Below, piece after piece: positions 19,090-28,730 of a stretch of DNA of 29,329 bases. Each line of letters opens with the position of its first letter. Position 1 is the first letter of the stretch. Origin of the DNA: Neocallimastix lanati (nom. inval.) (lineage: Eukaryota; Neocallimastigomycota; Neocallimastigomycetes; Neocallimastigales; Neocallimastigaceae). The notes under the pieces were generated by a model that made no database searches, had not been told where the DNA came from, and saw only the letters and a program-made list of their open reading frames with translations. A program made the position numbers and the translations under genes. The stretch covers positions 1-29,329 of the forward strand of contig JACVTC010000435.1 in assembly GCA_016946835.1 (NCBI GenBank), given 5' to 3'.

Positions 19090-19253
19090 CTGTTTCCTCC
19101 AGAAATTATTACTCCGGATGGTTAACAGTGGCACAAAATTGTTCATAAATGAATATTTGATATTCTTCTAATATTGGGTTGTAATACTTGTCTTAATACT
19201 TGTTTTTATCAATGATATCAGCATCAATCAAATCTTGGGAATTATCTTTTCTA
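19090..19253 (-). pseudogene. E4 3' end (tail of pol and polypurine tract)
   Basis: Continues E4 across the E3 insertion: the minus strand has a short broken reading frame (SQDLIDADIIDKNKY, then a stop), then the purine tract CTGGAGGAAACAG at 19090-19102. Better than background in G+C. The target duplication gtaac (19254-19258) of E3 borders it. Confidence 0.45.
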
Positions 19254-19825
19254 GTAACTGTAACGAATACTAATGTAAGAAATCATAATTATTCAATAAT
19301 GAATAATTAATATTTCTTATAATTAATGAAAAATCATTAATAATTTATAATTATTTATAAAATAATAATTATTTTTAAAAAATATTTATTTAAATAATAA
19401 TTAATATATTCATTGATTTTAACTTATAAATTTATTTAATAGTTATATTTTCATATATTGATCTAAATTTATTTACATATTATAATTTATACATTTATAT
19501 AAATAATATAAAATTTATTTACTTATTATTATTATTCATTTAAATAGAATTTTTACAAAAAATTATGTAAATTTGTATTTAATATTTTACTATAAAAATA
19601 TTAGTTATTTAATTAAAATGAATTATGTATTTTATAATGTATCATAAACTATAAATGTATCTAATCTATCATATTATTTAATCTTTATTTTTTAAATGAA
19701 AAAAAAAAAAAAAGTCTTTTTTTTTATTAATTCCTATCCTATCAATATTTAATATTTTAATAATTAATTAGAAAATCGGTAATTAATGTTTTTCCTAATA
19801 AATAGGTTTTCTTTAATCATACGAT

Positions 19826-19912
19826 GATCAATATGATTAGAATATTGATCGAAAAACTATTTAGGTTTTTCTTCTAATCTTTTCCTAAATAGATTTTTTG
19901 TTAAGATTAGAA
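19826..19912 (+). other. Hairpin C - hairpin B - complementary strand module of S5
   Basis: Loop of C is gattaga (19835-19841). Loop of B contains its exact complement tctaatc (19873-19879). Downstream, aagattagaa (19903-19912) is the exact complement of ttctaatctt (19872-19881) in the same B loop. A loop-loop contact and a pseudoknot are both possible and exclude each other. Confidence 0.6.
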
Positions 19913-19947
19913 AATAAATTTATTTAACCGATTAATTTTTTAAAAAA

Positions 19948-19955
19948 TATAAATA
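19948..19955 (+). promoter_or_regulatory. TATA box of S5
   Basis: tataaata, 2 nt before hairpin A; same layout as S1. Confidence 0.5.
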
Positions 19956-20824
19956 GGACTCTTGAATTCTCTTTGAGAAATCAAAAGTTATTATTTTTAA
20001 GAAAATATAATAAATAATAACAAATAAAATAAATTTTTTATTTATATATCAAAAAACTATTATTAATCATAAAAGCTTTTTTTTTATTTTAAAAATTTTT
20101 TCAACTACTATTCTACTGTTGCTTGGTTATTGTTTATTATATTTACTTATAATAAACTCTATATAATTAAGAATAATTTTTTAATTTTTAATTTTTATTT
20201 TTCTCAATTTTAATATTATGTAAAAATAATATTAAAATTGTAGATAATAGTTATATTAATTGATTTTAGTTTAGTATAGCTATTACAACTAAAATTTGTA
20301 AAAGGAAATCTTGGTATAGCTGTTAGAGCTATAGCCATAAATCGAACTACTCGAGTTCTATTTACACTTAAACCTACTTTCTAAATATTTTATTTTCATT
20401 GTTTTAGTTAATTCTTTCTGTATTTTCTTTAAGAATTTCATAGAAATTCTTAATAATTAAATTGAATTTTTTATTTTATTTTATCCTTTCTTCCATTAGT
20501 TTCTAAATTAACCGAGAAAATCAGTTATAAACGATTTTTCTGAGATTCTAAAATTTTTGAAAATCATACAAACTGTTTTTCCGTAAAAAGTATAAATATG
20601 AGTAAATTTTCACAAAAGAAATATTTTTAATTCGTGCTTTTATTAATTAATCAATTAATAATAAGTAATTTGATATATTACAAAATTAGCTAATTAATTA
20701 ATAAATAATTACTTTAATAAATTTTATTTTAATAAATTAATAAAACAAAATTTTTTAAAAAACATTTTAACTTATTATTAATTTTCCAGTGTTACCTATT
20801 GCAATAAGTGACCAGCTCGTTACA

Positions 20825-21918
20825 ATAAAAGCACCCACGAATAATAAGCAATACCTGACATTAGAAAAAAAAAAAAAAAAAAAAAAAAAATCTTGTGTAA
20901 ATCTACTTTTGGAACCTCTGTAAGGAATCCCATCTACTCTAGGAACCCCTGTTAAGGAATCCCATCCATTTTAAGATTTGCGCTCTTTCCCTCAGAACTC
21001 TGTTAAAGCTTGTATATGAATTTTAATATTTTCCTAAGTATCCTTAAATCATTTTATCTATTAGTTGTATTCATCAGCATTGCTAGAATTATCATCCTTG
21101 GAATTCATATTATTAACCTTGAAATTAAATACTCACTTCTCCTTTTTATAAAAGAAATTATCAAAATAATATTTAATTAATACAAACAAGGGAGGTCTCA
21201 TATAATACTTCCTTACCATACCTTTTAAATCTTTTATTTTATACATTTCTAAGTACGTTACCGACCCTCGCTGGTAGGCAGAGGCGTAAGACCTACATTG
21301 CAGCTCTTTGGTTGATAAACTGAATGAACAGCGGTGCGGAAAAGAAATAAATAAAAGACTTAGAATTAAAAAAAATTTTTTTGAAAATTTAATTTTAATT
21401 GCTATATTCTTCTTTAAGAAAGAATTAAATAAATATTAAATCAATTAAAAAGTTATTGTAAAAAAGTAAACAAATTTAAGAAGTTAATATTTAAGTATAG
21501 ACAGTGTCGGCTTACCAAATATTAATTTTATAAACTCTTATTTACTATTTTGCAAAAATTTTGTAGATAGTAAACGCGAGTATCTCAAAGGACCCAACCT
21601 TTGAAAAATAGGTAATTACGACCTAGAACTATAAAACCTTCAACGCTTGAGGGTAACTACACACTTCAACAGGTGATAGTTTGTTCACTCACGCATAAAA
21701 TAAGAGGTGGGTCAGGTTCGATCCTTGATAAAACCCTTGTCATTCTTGCGAAGTGACGTTAAAATTATATAGTTTTTATCTTTTATTTTAGGCTTTTATA
21801 AATTTGTTCGCCTACTTGTTATAAGTAACAGAATTTGTTTTTTTTGTGTTGTGATTATATTCTAGTTACTTAATTTTTATTCTTGTAAAAAAAATTGATT
21901 TATTATTATCACTTTCTA

Positions 21919-21954
<36 letters not shown>

Positions 21955-21967
21955 CATATACATAAAG
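20825..21967 (+). other. E3 5' leader
   Basis: 1.1 kb without a gene. It contains an A26 run (20865-20890), a 31-bp direct repeat with ggaatcccatc (20911-20941 and 20942-20973), a G+C-richer part (21250-21345, 21580-21760) and an A27 run (21924-21950) ending 17 nt before the gag ATG. No TGG-type primer site follows the LTR at 20824. ggttcgatcc near 21715 fits a B box but no A box lies at the right distance. Confidence 0.6.
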
Positions 21968-22246
21968 ATGGAACAAGACAATTTTATTAATAATAATTCT
22001 GCTTTTAAAACAGGCTTTTCTGGAGACCGTCGTTTCTTTAAAGGATTTTTAGCCAAGATTGAGTTAGTTTTTATGCTATATTCTGACAGATTTGCTGATG
22101 ATGAAACAAAAGTTGTATACTTGATAACCCAACTCTATGGTTCAACTATGAATTGGGCTGCATCTCTGATAGAAAACAGAGATCCATGCTTGAACAACTA
22201 TGAAGCATTTGTTGGAAGACTTAAAACAATGATGCCACCTTCGTAG
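21968..22246 (+). pseudogene. gag: E3 gag, N-terminal part
   Basis: ATG 21968 opens 92 codons. The text (SGDRRFFKGFLAKIELVF, then DETKVVYLITQLYGSTMNWA) is the N-terminal half of a retrotransposon capsid domain. It ends at a TAG (22244-22246) that is out of phase with the rest: the same domain resumes in the -1 frame, open from 22225. So gag is broken by a small frameshift around 22225-22243. No canonical slippery heptamer is present there, so mutation is more likely than programmed shifting. Confidence 0.8.
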
Positions 22247-23595
22247 CAAATCAAAAGTTACGAATAATTAAGCAAAAAAGACTTGGAGACATTAAAAACT
22301 ATATTCTTGAATTCAACAAGTATGCTGATGAGTCTTCATGGAATGAAGAAACTAAAATGGATGCATTTATTGCCGGATTAAATGATCAAATAGCTACTAA
22401 GATACTTGAAATGTTCCCTGGTCCCCAATCCCTTTATGCTCTACAAACAATTGCTGCTAGACTTGATTCTCGACTTTCAACCAGAAGACAATTCTTCAAT
22501 CCTCAAAATCATTCAAATAATAACAATAATAATAGAAGACATCCACCCAAAGGAAAACCAAAATTCAATATTCACAATTCATTATCAAAAGAAGAAAAGG
22601 ATAGAAGAAGAAAAGAAAATCTTTGCATGAACTGTGGTTCTTCTGAACATTCACTTAATAATTGTCCCTTAAGAAATAAATTCAAAAGCTCTTCAAGTAA
22701 TGTGCACATCAGCAATCCAGAACCCACTACTATTCCCAGACCAAGAATTTCTGATCTCCCGAACGTAAAACTTCCAATTTATGAATTTACTATTAAAGTT
22801 AATAATTCTAAAACAAAAACCAAAATTCTCTTTGATTCAGGATCTCAACTCAACTTAATCGATGTTTATTTTGTTAAAGAATATAATATCCCTTACTCTA
22901 CTCAATCTGATTTTCTTAGAATTACTGGAATTGGAGGTAAACAACAAATCTTAGGAAAAACCTCACCTGTTTCCATTCAATATGAAAACCATATTTGTAA
23001 AACACAATTTTATGTAGTTGACCTTCCATCTTATTGTGCTATTCTTGGAACAGAATGGCTTTTTACTCATAACCCTACTATAGACTTTACTTCAAATAAA
23101 CTTTTTTTTAAATCAAATCATTGCATTGCTAACTGTCTTGTTATTCCATCATCTTTTACTGCTTCTATTTGTACTGAAGAATATAACTCAAATAAGAATG
23201 AAGAACATAATGAAACAAATAATAATATTCAAAAAACATTACCTGCAAAACTTTTTCCATTCAAATATGTATTTGACGAAAAATCTGCTAATGAATTACC
23301 AGAAAACTTCTATGCTATTACTTCTTTTGTTTCTTCCCTCAATGATCAAATTTTAAATGAATGCAAAAATGATGAATTTTATTCTGACTTTTGTAATGAA
23401 TTAAATTCAGATGATTCCAACAATTCCAGATTAAAAAACTTTTCTATTAGTAACAGTTTTCTTCTGTTTAAAAATAAAATCTATGTTCCTCCAAAATGTC
23501 GTTCTACTGTTCTTAACATCTGCCATGATTCTCCCTCAGCTGGTCATTATGGAATTAAGAAGACTTCTTCTCTAATATATCGTGACTTTTGGTAG
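22225..23595 (+). pseudogene. gag-pol: E3 gag C-term, protease and integrase N-term fused in one frame
   Basis: Counting from the internal Met at 22357: end of the capsid domain; basic Asn-rich linker; CCHC zinc knuckle with C90, C93, H98, C103; protease with D160-S-G-S and later a CAILGTEWL block. Then, near 23296-23310 (..NELPENFY..), the sequence passes without a frame change into the linker before integrase and its zinc finger (HDSPSAGHYG). RT and RNase H, about 1.5-2 kb in relatives, are missing. The frame ends at TAG 23593-23595 where a second Trp of a conserved FWWP motif is expected (TGG to TAG). Confidence 0.85.
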
Positions 23596-24358
23596 CCTTC
23601 TCTTTACTCTGATGTTAAAAATTACATTCGTTCTTGTGATACTTGTTCGCGTTCAAAAAATTTTAAACATAAACCCTATGGTTTTCTCCAACCTCTCGAA
23701 ATTTCTTCAAAACCTTGGTCTTCTCTTTCTATGGACTTTATTACAGGCCTTCCATTATCTAACTTGCATTTTTGTAGTGATTGACCGCTTTACTAAAATG
23801 GGTCATTTTTTTCCTTTCCCAAAAGTTCCTTCTACTATTGATACGGCTACCTCTTTTATGAACAATATTTTTCGCCTTCATGGACTTCCTTCTGAAATTA
23901 TTTATGATAGAGGCACCCAATTCACCTCTAAATTTTGGTCTGCTATTTGTAAGTCTTTTCGAATAAACATGATACTTGCTTCTCCTTTTCACCATCAAAC
24001 CAACGGTTTAACGGAGAGGGTAAACTCCGTTATCGAACAATATCTAAGATGCTATGCTAATTTTCGTGGTTCTGACTGGTCAAAATATTTATTCCTTGAA
24101 GAATTTAGTTATAATAATCCAGTACAAGAATCAATTAAACATTCCCCTTTTTTTACAAATTATGGCTACAATCCAAGACATTCACCTGCAATTCCTAGTA
24201 GTTCAAATGTACCACGAGCTGATGAAATAATAAAAGATTTTTCAGAATTAGTCAAAGAACTAAAAGAAAACCTAAAGGAAGCAAGTAAGAAACAAGAACA
24301 ATTTGCAAATAAACATCGATCTGATGCACCAAATTTTAAACTTGGTGATAAAGTATGA
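23596..24358 (+). pseudogene. pol: E3 integrase catalytic core
   Basis: Continues after the TAG: the zinc-finger Cys pair (CDTC), then first catalytic Asp in SMDFITG (codon 23734). A frameshift near 23755-23765 follows PLSN; the core then goes on in the second frame with [11 protein letters not shown] (Asp codon 23906) and TNGLTERVNS (Glu codon 24014). The Asp-Glu distance is 36 codons, the D,D35E spacing. The GDKV end meets TGA 24356-24358 where Trp (TGG) is expected. All three catalytic residues survive, but two stops and a frameshift break the gene. Confidence 0.85.
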
Positions 24359-24745
24359 TTGAACAGCTCACTTGTAATACATAAAGGTAATAAAAAATTA
24401 AGAACTAGAAAACTTGGATCTTTTAAAATTATCAAGAAAATCTCACCTGTATCGTACCAATTAGAATTACCAAACAACTTAAAAATACACTCTGTGATTC
24501 ATGTATCCGAACTTGAACCCTATTATAAAGATAACTTTGGTAGAAAACAAGAACCACCACCACCAATAAGTATAAATGAAGAAGAAGAATTTGAAGTAGA
24601 GGAAATTCTTGATGTAAGAAAACATTATGGAAAAACTCAATATCTTATAAAATGGAAAGGCTATCCATTATCCGATGCATCATGGGAACCCAAAAGCAAT
24701 CTTAACTGTCCAGAACTTATTAAAAAATTCAATGAAAATAAATAA
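24359..24745 (+). pseudogene. pol: E3 integrase C-terminus with chromodomain
   Basis: 128 codons open after the TGA, starting TTG, to the stop at 24743-24745. A GSFKIIKKISPVSYQLELP segment (GPY/F-like) leads to VIHVSELEPYYKD and a full chromodomain: FEVEEILD, then GKTQYLIKWKGYPLSDASWEP. It is closely related to E2 at 10803-11126. In the intact ancestor it was the C-terminal tether of integrase to chromatin. Confidence 0.88.
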
Positions 24746-25051
24746 TTATACATTATATTCTTTTTACTATTATCAATATTATCATTATCATTTATAGTCT
24801 AATATTTTTATTTTATACAAACAAAAAAAAAAAAAAAAAATGTATTTTAGATAGTTCCTTTTTACATACTATATTTTTAAATCTAAATATTTCATGTATT
24901 TTATTATTAACATGTATTTGAAAATTTATTCATGTATAATTCTTTGATTAAAAATTTATTTGATATATTATTAATATAGATTATTTTTTATTATTTTAAA
25001 AATAATTTAAATTTAAGATTCGTCTGGAATCCTAATCCTTGAGGAGGACCA
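24746..25051 (+). other. E3 3' untranslated region and polypurine tract
   Basis: A+T-rich with an A18 run (24823-24840). Ends in attcgtctgg and a purine tract gaggaggacca (25041-25051) immediately before the LTR. Confidence 0.7.
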
Positions 25052-25599
25052 TGTAACGAATACTAAAATTTGTAAAAAGAATCTTGGTATAGCTGTTAGA
25101 GCTCTATAGCCATGAATCGAACTACTCGAGTTCTATTTACACTTAAACCTACTTTCTAAATATTTTATTTTCATTGTTTTAGTTAATTCTTTCTGTATTT
25201 TCTTTAAGAATTTCATAGAAATTCTTAATAATTAAATTGAATTTTTTATTTTATTTTATCCTTTCTTCCATTAGTTTCTAAATTAACCGAGAAAATCAGT
25301 TTTAAACCATTTTTCTAAGATTCTAAAATTTTTGAAAATCATACAAACTGTTTTTCCGTAAAAAGTGTAAATATGAGTAAATTTTCACAAAAGTAATACT
25401 TTTAATTCGTGCTTTTATTAATTAATCAATTAATAATAAGTAATTTGATATATTACAAAATTAGTTAATTAATTAATAAATAATTACTTTAATAAATTTT
25501 ATTTTAATAAATTAATAAAACAAAATTTTTTAAAAAACATTTTAACTTATTATTAATTTTCCAGTGTTACCTATTGCTATAAGTGACCAGCTCGTTATA
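25052..25599 (+). repeat. E3 3' LTR (548 bp)
   Basis: Starts TGTAACGAATACTAA and ends TCGTTATA, the last C of TCGTTACA having become T. Shows where S5 cut the left copy: the actaa at 25062-25066 is single here. Confidence 0.93.
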
Positions 25600-25604
25600 G
25601 TAAC

Positions 25605-26841
25605 TAAGTATTGAGAATTTCCTTTATATTTTTTTGAAATGAGAATTTTGATCATTTTTATAGACGGAATTATCGTAGGATTGTGAGAAATTAATATGAA
25701 AAATATGAAATATATTAGGAAAAGGTGAATTTTGAAGATCCAGACAGAAATCAATTTGTTATGGTTAACTCTGATAATTTTAAATTAATCATAGCTTCGA
25801 ATTTGAGGCTTATAAAATGGAAGTGGATTAAATTTGACAGGCTTCAACCAGACTAGGTCGAATAGTTGGTATTGGACTGTAGGGTTGTCAATTTTCATGT
25901 CATTAGTATTTAAAAAATTTTCCATTTGAATGGCCAATATATGCTTAAGATTAGTCAGGTTATGAGCGAAATTGTCAATATTGGGATCCGTTCTTAATGA
26001 ATGGACAAAACCAGCGGTCTAAGGATTGGCATATAACTGGTAATTGTATAGAACTAAAAAAGGAGTTTGGAAAGTAGAAGCATGTATTGAATTATTGTGG
26101 TAAAATTTAGCTAAGTACAACCACTTGATCAATGAGTCATTGTCAAAATCTTTTAAAAAACAAGGAAGGTATTGCTCCACGAAAGTGTTGATTCTTTCAA
26201 CCTGACTGGTAGTGTGGTGGTGCTTAGTGGTGGCATGTTAATGATTGACTTCTAAATTCTTCATTGTTTTCTTCCAAAATTCGCTGGTAAACTGGATCCC
26301 TTGGTCATTAGTAATTATAAAAGGTAATCTCTATAGCTTAAAAATATTTTATAAATAAGCAGAGGCTGTTTCTGCTGCTGTAGGAACAATCATTGAAAGC
26401 ATTCCGTAGGGTTTTCAGTCGGTTTCGGTCTGGAAGGTAGTTTGGTAATAAATCAACCTGTGCTTGTCACTGAAGTTCTGGTATAAGTAGCTTAACCATT
26501 TTCCGTTGGATTTGTGCCAGGTATCCTTCATTTTGGCATAAATTTCAGGATTATATGTAGTCTACTACATCTTTTTTCAGGTATGATATATTATTGGGGT
26601 ATTTGTATGTTCTTTTGATACCTAGATAACCAGCAATTTCATTGTTATAATTTAATTTCATAATAGTTTTCCTTAAGTTTGGTGATATACCTACTCTCCC
26701 TAAAATAATCCCATCTTCGAGGAACCAGTTGTCCATAATAGTTTTGTCCTTTGAGACAAGTTTGACAAGAATATATTTGGTAAAGTTATCTAGCAAGTTA
26801 CTCTGCTTAATATCATCCATGAAGAAGGACTTTTGGTACAT
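25605..26841 (-). pseudogene. pol: E4 integrase remnant
   Basis: Minus strand. A zinc-finger region (YNNEIAGYLGIKRTY near 26660, both metal His apparently replaced by Tyr); a second-Asp block FIITNDQGIQFTSEFW near 26300; a TSQVERINTFVEQYL block with the Glu near 26200; then NNSIHAS..PFL.LYNYQ and DNFAHNL near 25920-26100, ending LFDLVWLKPVKFNPLPFYK near 25800. Frames change and several stops occur. Same family as E5. From 25600 to about 25790 nothing clear is seen. E3 cuts the 3' end; the rest is at 19090-19253. Confidence 0.8.
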
Positions 26842-27447
26842 GATCAGGCAAGCGACGTCCGAAGAGTTGTCAAATCTTTGAAACGTTTTCAGGCGGAATT
26901 ATGGGAAATTAATCTAACTCTGGCTAACGAGTACCTCATGGTCAACCCTACGGGAGAGTGGATCGGCTTTACCATTTGATATAACTGGTCCATAGATAAC
27001 GGTAAAATCAAAAACTAATAGGAATTCTTGCCAACGATCTTGACGTTGGGTAAGTAATTATGGTTTACTGACGAAAATTAAATTCCGGTGGTCAGAGTAT
27101 ACCTGAGTTTGAAATTTGCAGTATAAAAGTAGGTGTCTCCACTCATCAAAGGTTGTTATAATGGCAAAATGCTCTTTCTCTGTAATAGAGTAATTAATTT
27201 CAGCTTCAGAAAGACTTTTAGAGTAAAAATAGACTGGGTAAAGTAATTCATAATTATTATATTGGGAAAAGACCCCACTTATGGCGAAGTTGCTGATATC
27301 ACACTCCACAATGAAAGGTTTGTCCTGGTTAGGATAGGCTAGTACAGGAGCCGATACCAGAAGTTCCTTTAATTTTAGGAAACAGCCTGGCAAGGATCTT
27401 TCCATTAAATTACAACATCCTTTTTGGAAAGGTGATAAATAGGCCTG
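26842..27447 (-). pseudogene. pol: E4 RT C-terminus and RNase H remnant
   Basis: Minus strand. Homology starts at 27447 in the thumb/connection part of RT. From ATG 27405 115 codons are open: FLKLKELLVSAPVLAYP, then the RNase H start IVECDISNFAISGV (first catalytic Asp present), then NYSITEKEHFAI and YSDHRNL. A stop follows; the frame resumes with TQRQDRWQEFL and GKADPLSRR. Dead copy. Its abrupt left-hand start coincides with an LTR-like TGTAAGG at 27448. Confidence 0.85.
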
Positions 27448-28567
27448 TGTAAGGATGTGATTATTCTAATCATATTTTAAATTAAAAGTTTTTCTTGTGT
27501 AATTCAAAAATGTAAATTATTCATTGATTTATAATATAATAAAAAAATAACCTTATGAACTAAATTCTTGAATTATATTCTTTAAGCCACAATACAAATT
27601 TTTAATGTAACAGTTTTTATAAAATTAATTTTGAAAAAAAATTTGTTTTACAATGATTTAAATCAATTGATAAAAATTTAAAACAAAATAAATTAGTAAT
27701 TTAATTTGCGAAAATTTAATATGATAAAAAAAATAAATAAGATATTGATATGAAATTAATATAAAAACTGAATTTAGCAACAAATAAATTATATAATAAA
27801 GTAAATGATATAGCATATATATATGTTAACATGAATTTTATTATAATTTTTACAGTATTTTAAATTAATGTAAATTATTATATTTCCATATAATAAACAA
27901 ACTTTATAGTTAAAAAATAGTATAAAAAAAATATTATTAAATATTGTTATTAAATAAATAAATGAATAAATTAATAAATAAATAAAAATTTTCAAAATAT
28001 GGCGAATGTAATCTTTTTTTTTGAAATATATCACATTTTAAATATTTTTAATAATTATTTTTTCAAAGAAATTATATGGGCCATTTTATTTTAATGTTTT
28101 AAATATTATATTTATAAATAAAAATTTATAAAAAATAAAATAAGCCACATTCTGAAATGAAAATTTATGTAAAATTTTTAAAGCCACATTCCGAAACGCA
28201 CCACCATCCATAAATTTATTTTATATCACGTTATTTTTAGATCATTTCATAAATCATATGATAATTAATCAAGTGATTAGTTGATTTATTTTATGTAATT
28301 ATTAATAAAATAATTTATTAATAATTAAAGTTTTTATTTTTATTTTATATCATATTTCTAACATAAAATTTTGATCAAAAATTTAAAATATAAATTTCCT
28401 AAAATTTCGCATATAAGAAATTTTATTTATTAATAATTTAATTATAAATTATTATTTAAATAAAATCTTAAATAATTTTGGTGGTGGTACCGATTTTTAA
28501 TTAATAAAAATTTCGTACTTTACTAAATAAAATCCGCTTTTGCTATCCTGGTATAATATAATTTTAT

Positions 28568-28705
28568 ATCGATAATCCATAAAATATTTTATATATCAAT
28601 AATCTATAAAATCATTTTATATGGATAATCCCAAAAATATTTATTATGTGGATAATCCCAAAAGTATTTTTTATGTGGATAATTCCAAAAGTATTTTTTA
28701 ATATA
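28568..28705 (+). repeat. ~27-bp tandem repeats upstream of a TATA box
   Basis: About five units with core gataatcc.aaaa.tatttt; the last three start at 28624, 28651 and 28678, exactly 27 bp apart. The first two are more diverged. Position fits U3 enhancer-type repeats. Confidence 0.8.
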
Positions 28706-28730
28706 TTGGTGGTCATTTTTTATACAAAAT

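Larger units (their letters stand above)
19274..20287 (+). mobile_element. Solo LTR S5 (S family), 1014 bp, inside the E3 LTR
   Basis: Starts TGTAAGAAATC, ends GCTATTACA, with an exact 5-bp duplication actaa (19269-19273, 20288-20292) inside E3's left LTR. It carries the best-preserved family structure. Palindrome 19277-19318. Hairpin C: gatcaatat 19826-19834, loop gattaga, atattgatc 19842-19850. Hairpin B: ctatttagg 19857-19865 with cctaaatag 19884-19892. TATA box 19948-19955 and hairpin A 19958-19988. A 14-bp-stem hairpin F lies near 20195-20245. Confidence 0.9.
19259..20824 (+). repeat. E3 5' LTR, split by S5
   Basis: Pieces 19259-19273 and 20288-20824. A TATA box (tataaata, 20591-20598) is intact here but reads tgtaaata in the right LTR. 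A perfect 11-bp inverted repeat (ttaagaatttc and its complement) lies near 20430-20455. Confidence 0.9.
19259..25599 (+). mobile_element. E3: RT-less chromovirus with both LTRs
   Basis: LTRs at 19259-20824 (interrupted by S5) and 25052-25599; without S5 the left LTR is about 547 bp and the right 548 bp. Exact 5-bp duplication gtaac at 19254-19258 and 25600-25604. LTR start TGTAACGA mirrors the end TCGTTACA. The LTRs differ by roughly a dozen changes, so E3 is older than E1. Internal order: long leader, gag, protease, integrase, chromodomain; RT and RNase H are absent. E3 lies inside E4, which runs the other way. Confidence 0.92.

Noticed and set aside
21700-21730. Pol III gene around the B box ggttcgatcc in the E3 leader
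   Set aside because: No A box at 30-60 nt upstream and no tRNA fold.
22225-22246. Programmed frameshift in E3 gag
   Set aside because: No X XXY YYZ heptamer in frame and no hairpin at the shift; E3 has other lesions, so mutation is simpler.
23759-24477. Minus-strand frames of 79 and 103 codons
   Set aside because: Antisense shadows of the E3 integrase, whose catalytic motifs are on the plus strand.
25542-25754. Minus-strand frame of 70 codons across the E3/E4 border
   Set aside because: It spans an insertion junction, so it cannot be an old gene, and has no motif.
27789-28034. Minus-strand frame of 81 codons, Ile/Tyr/Phe-rich
   Set aside because: Looks membrane-like only because A+T-rich codons encode Ile, Tyr, Phe and Asn. 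No neighbours or motifs support it.
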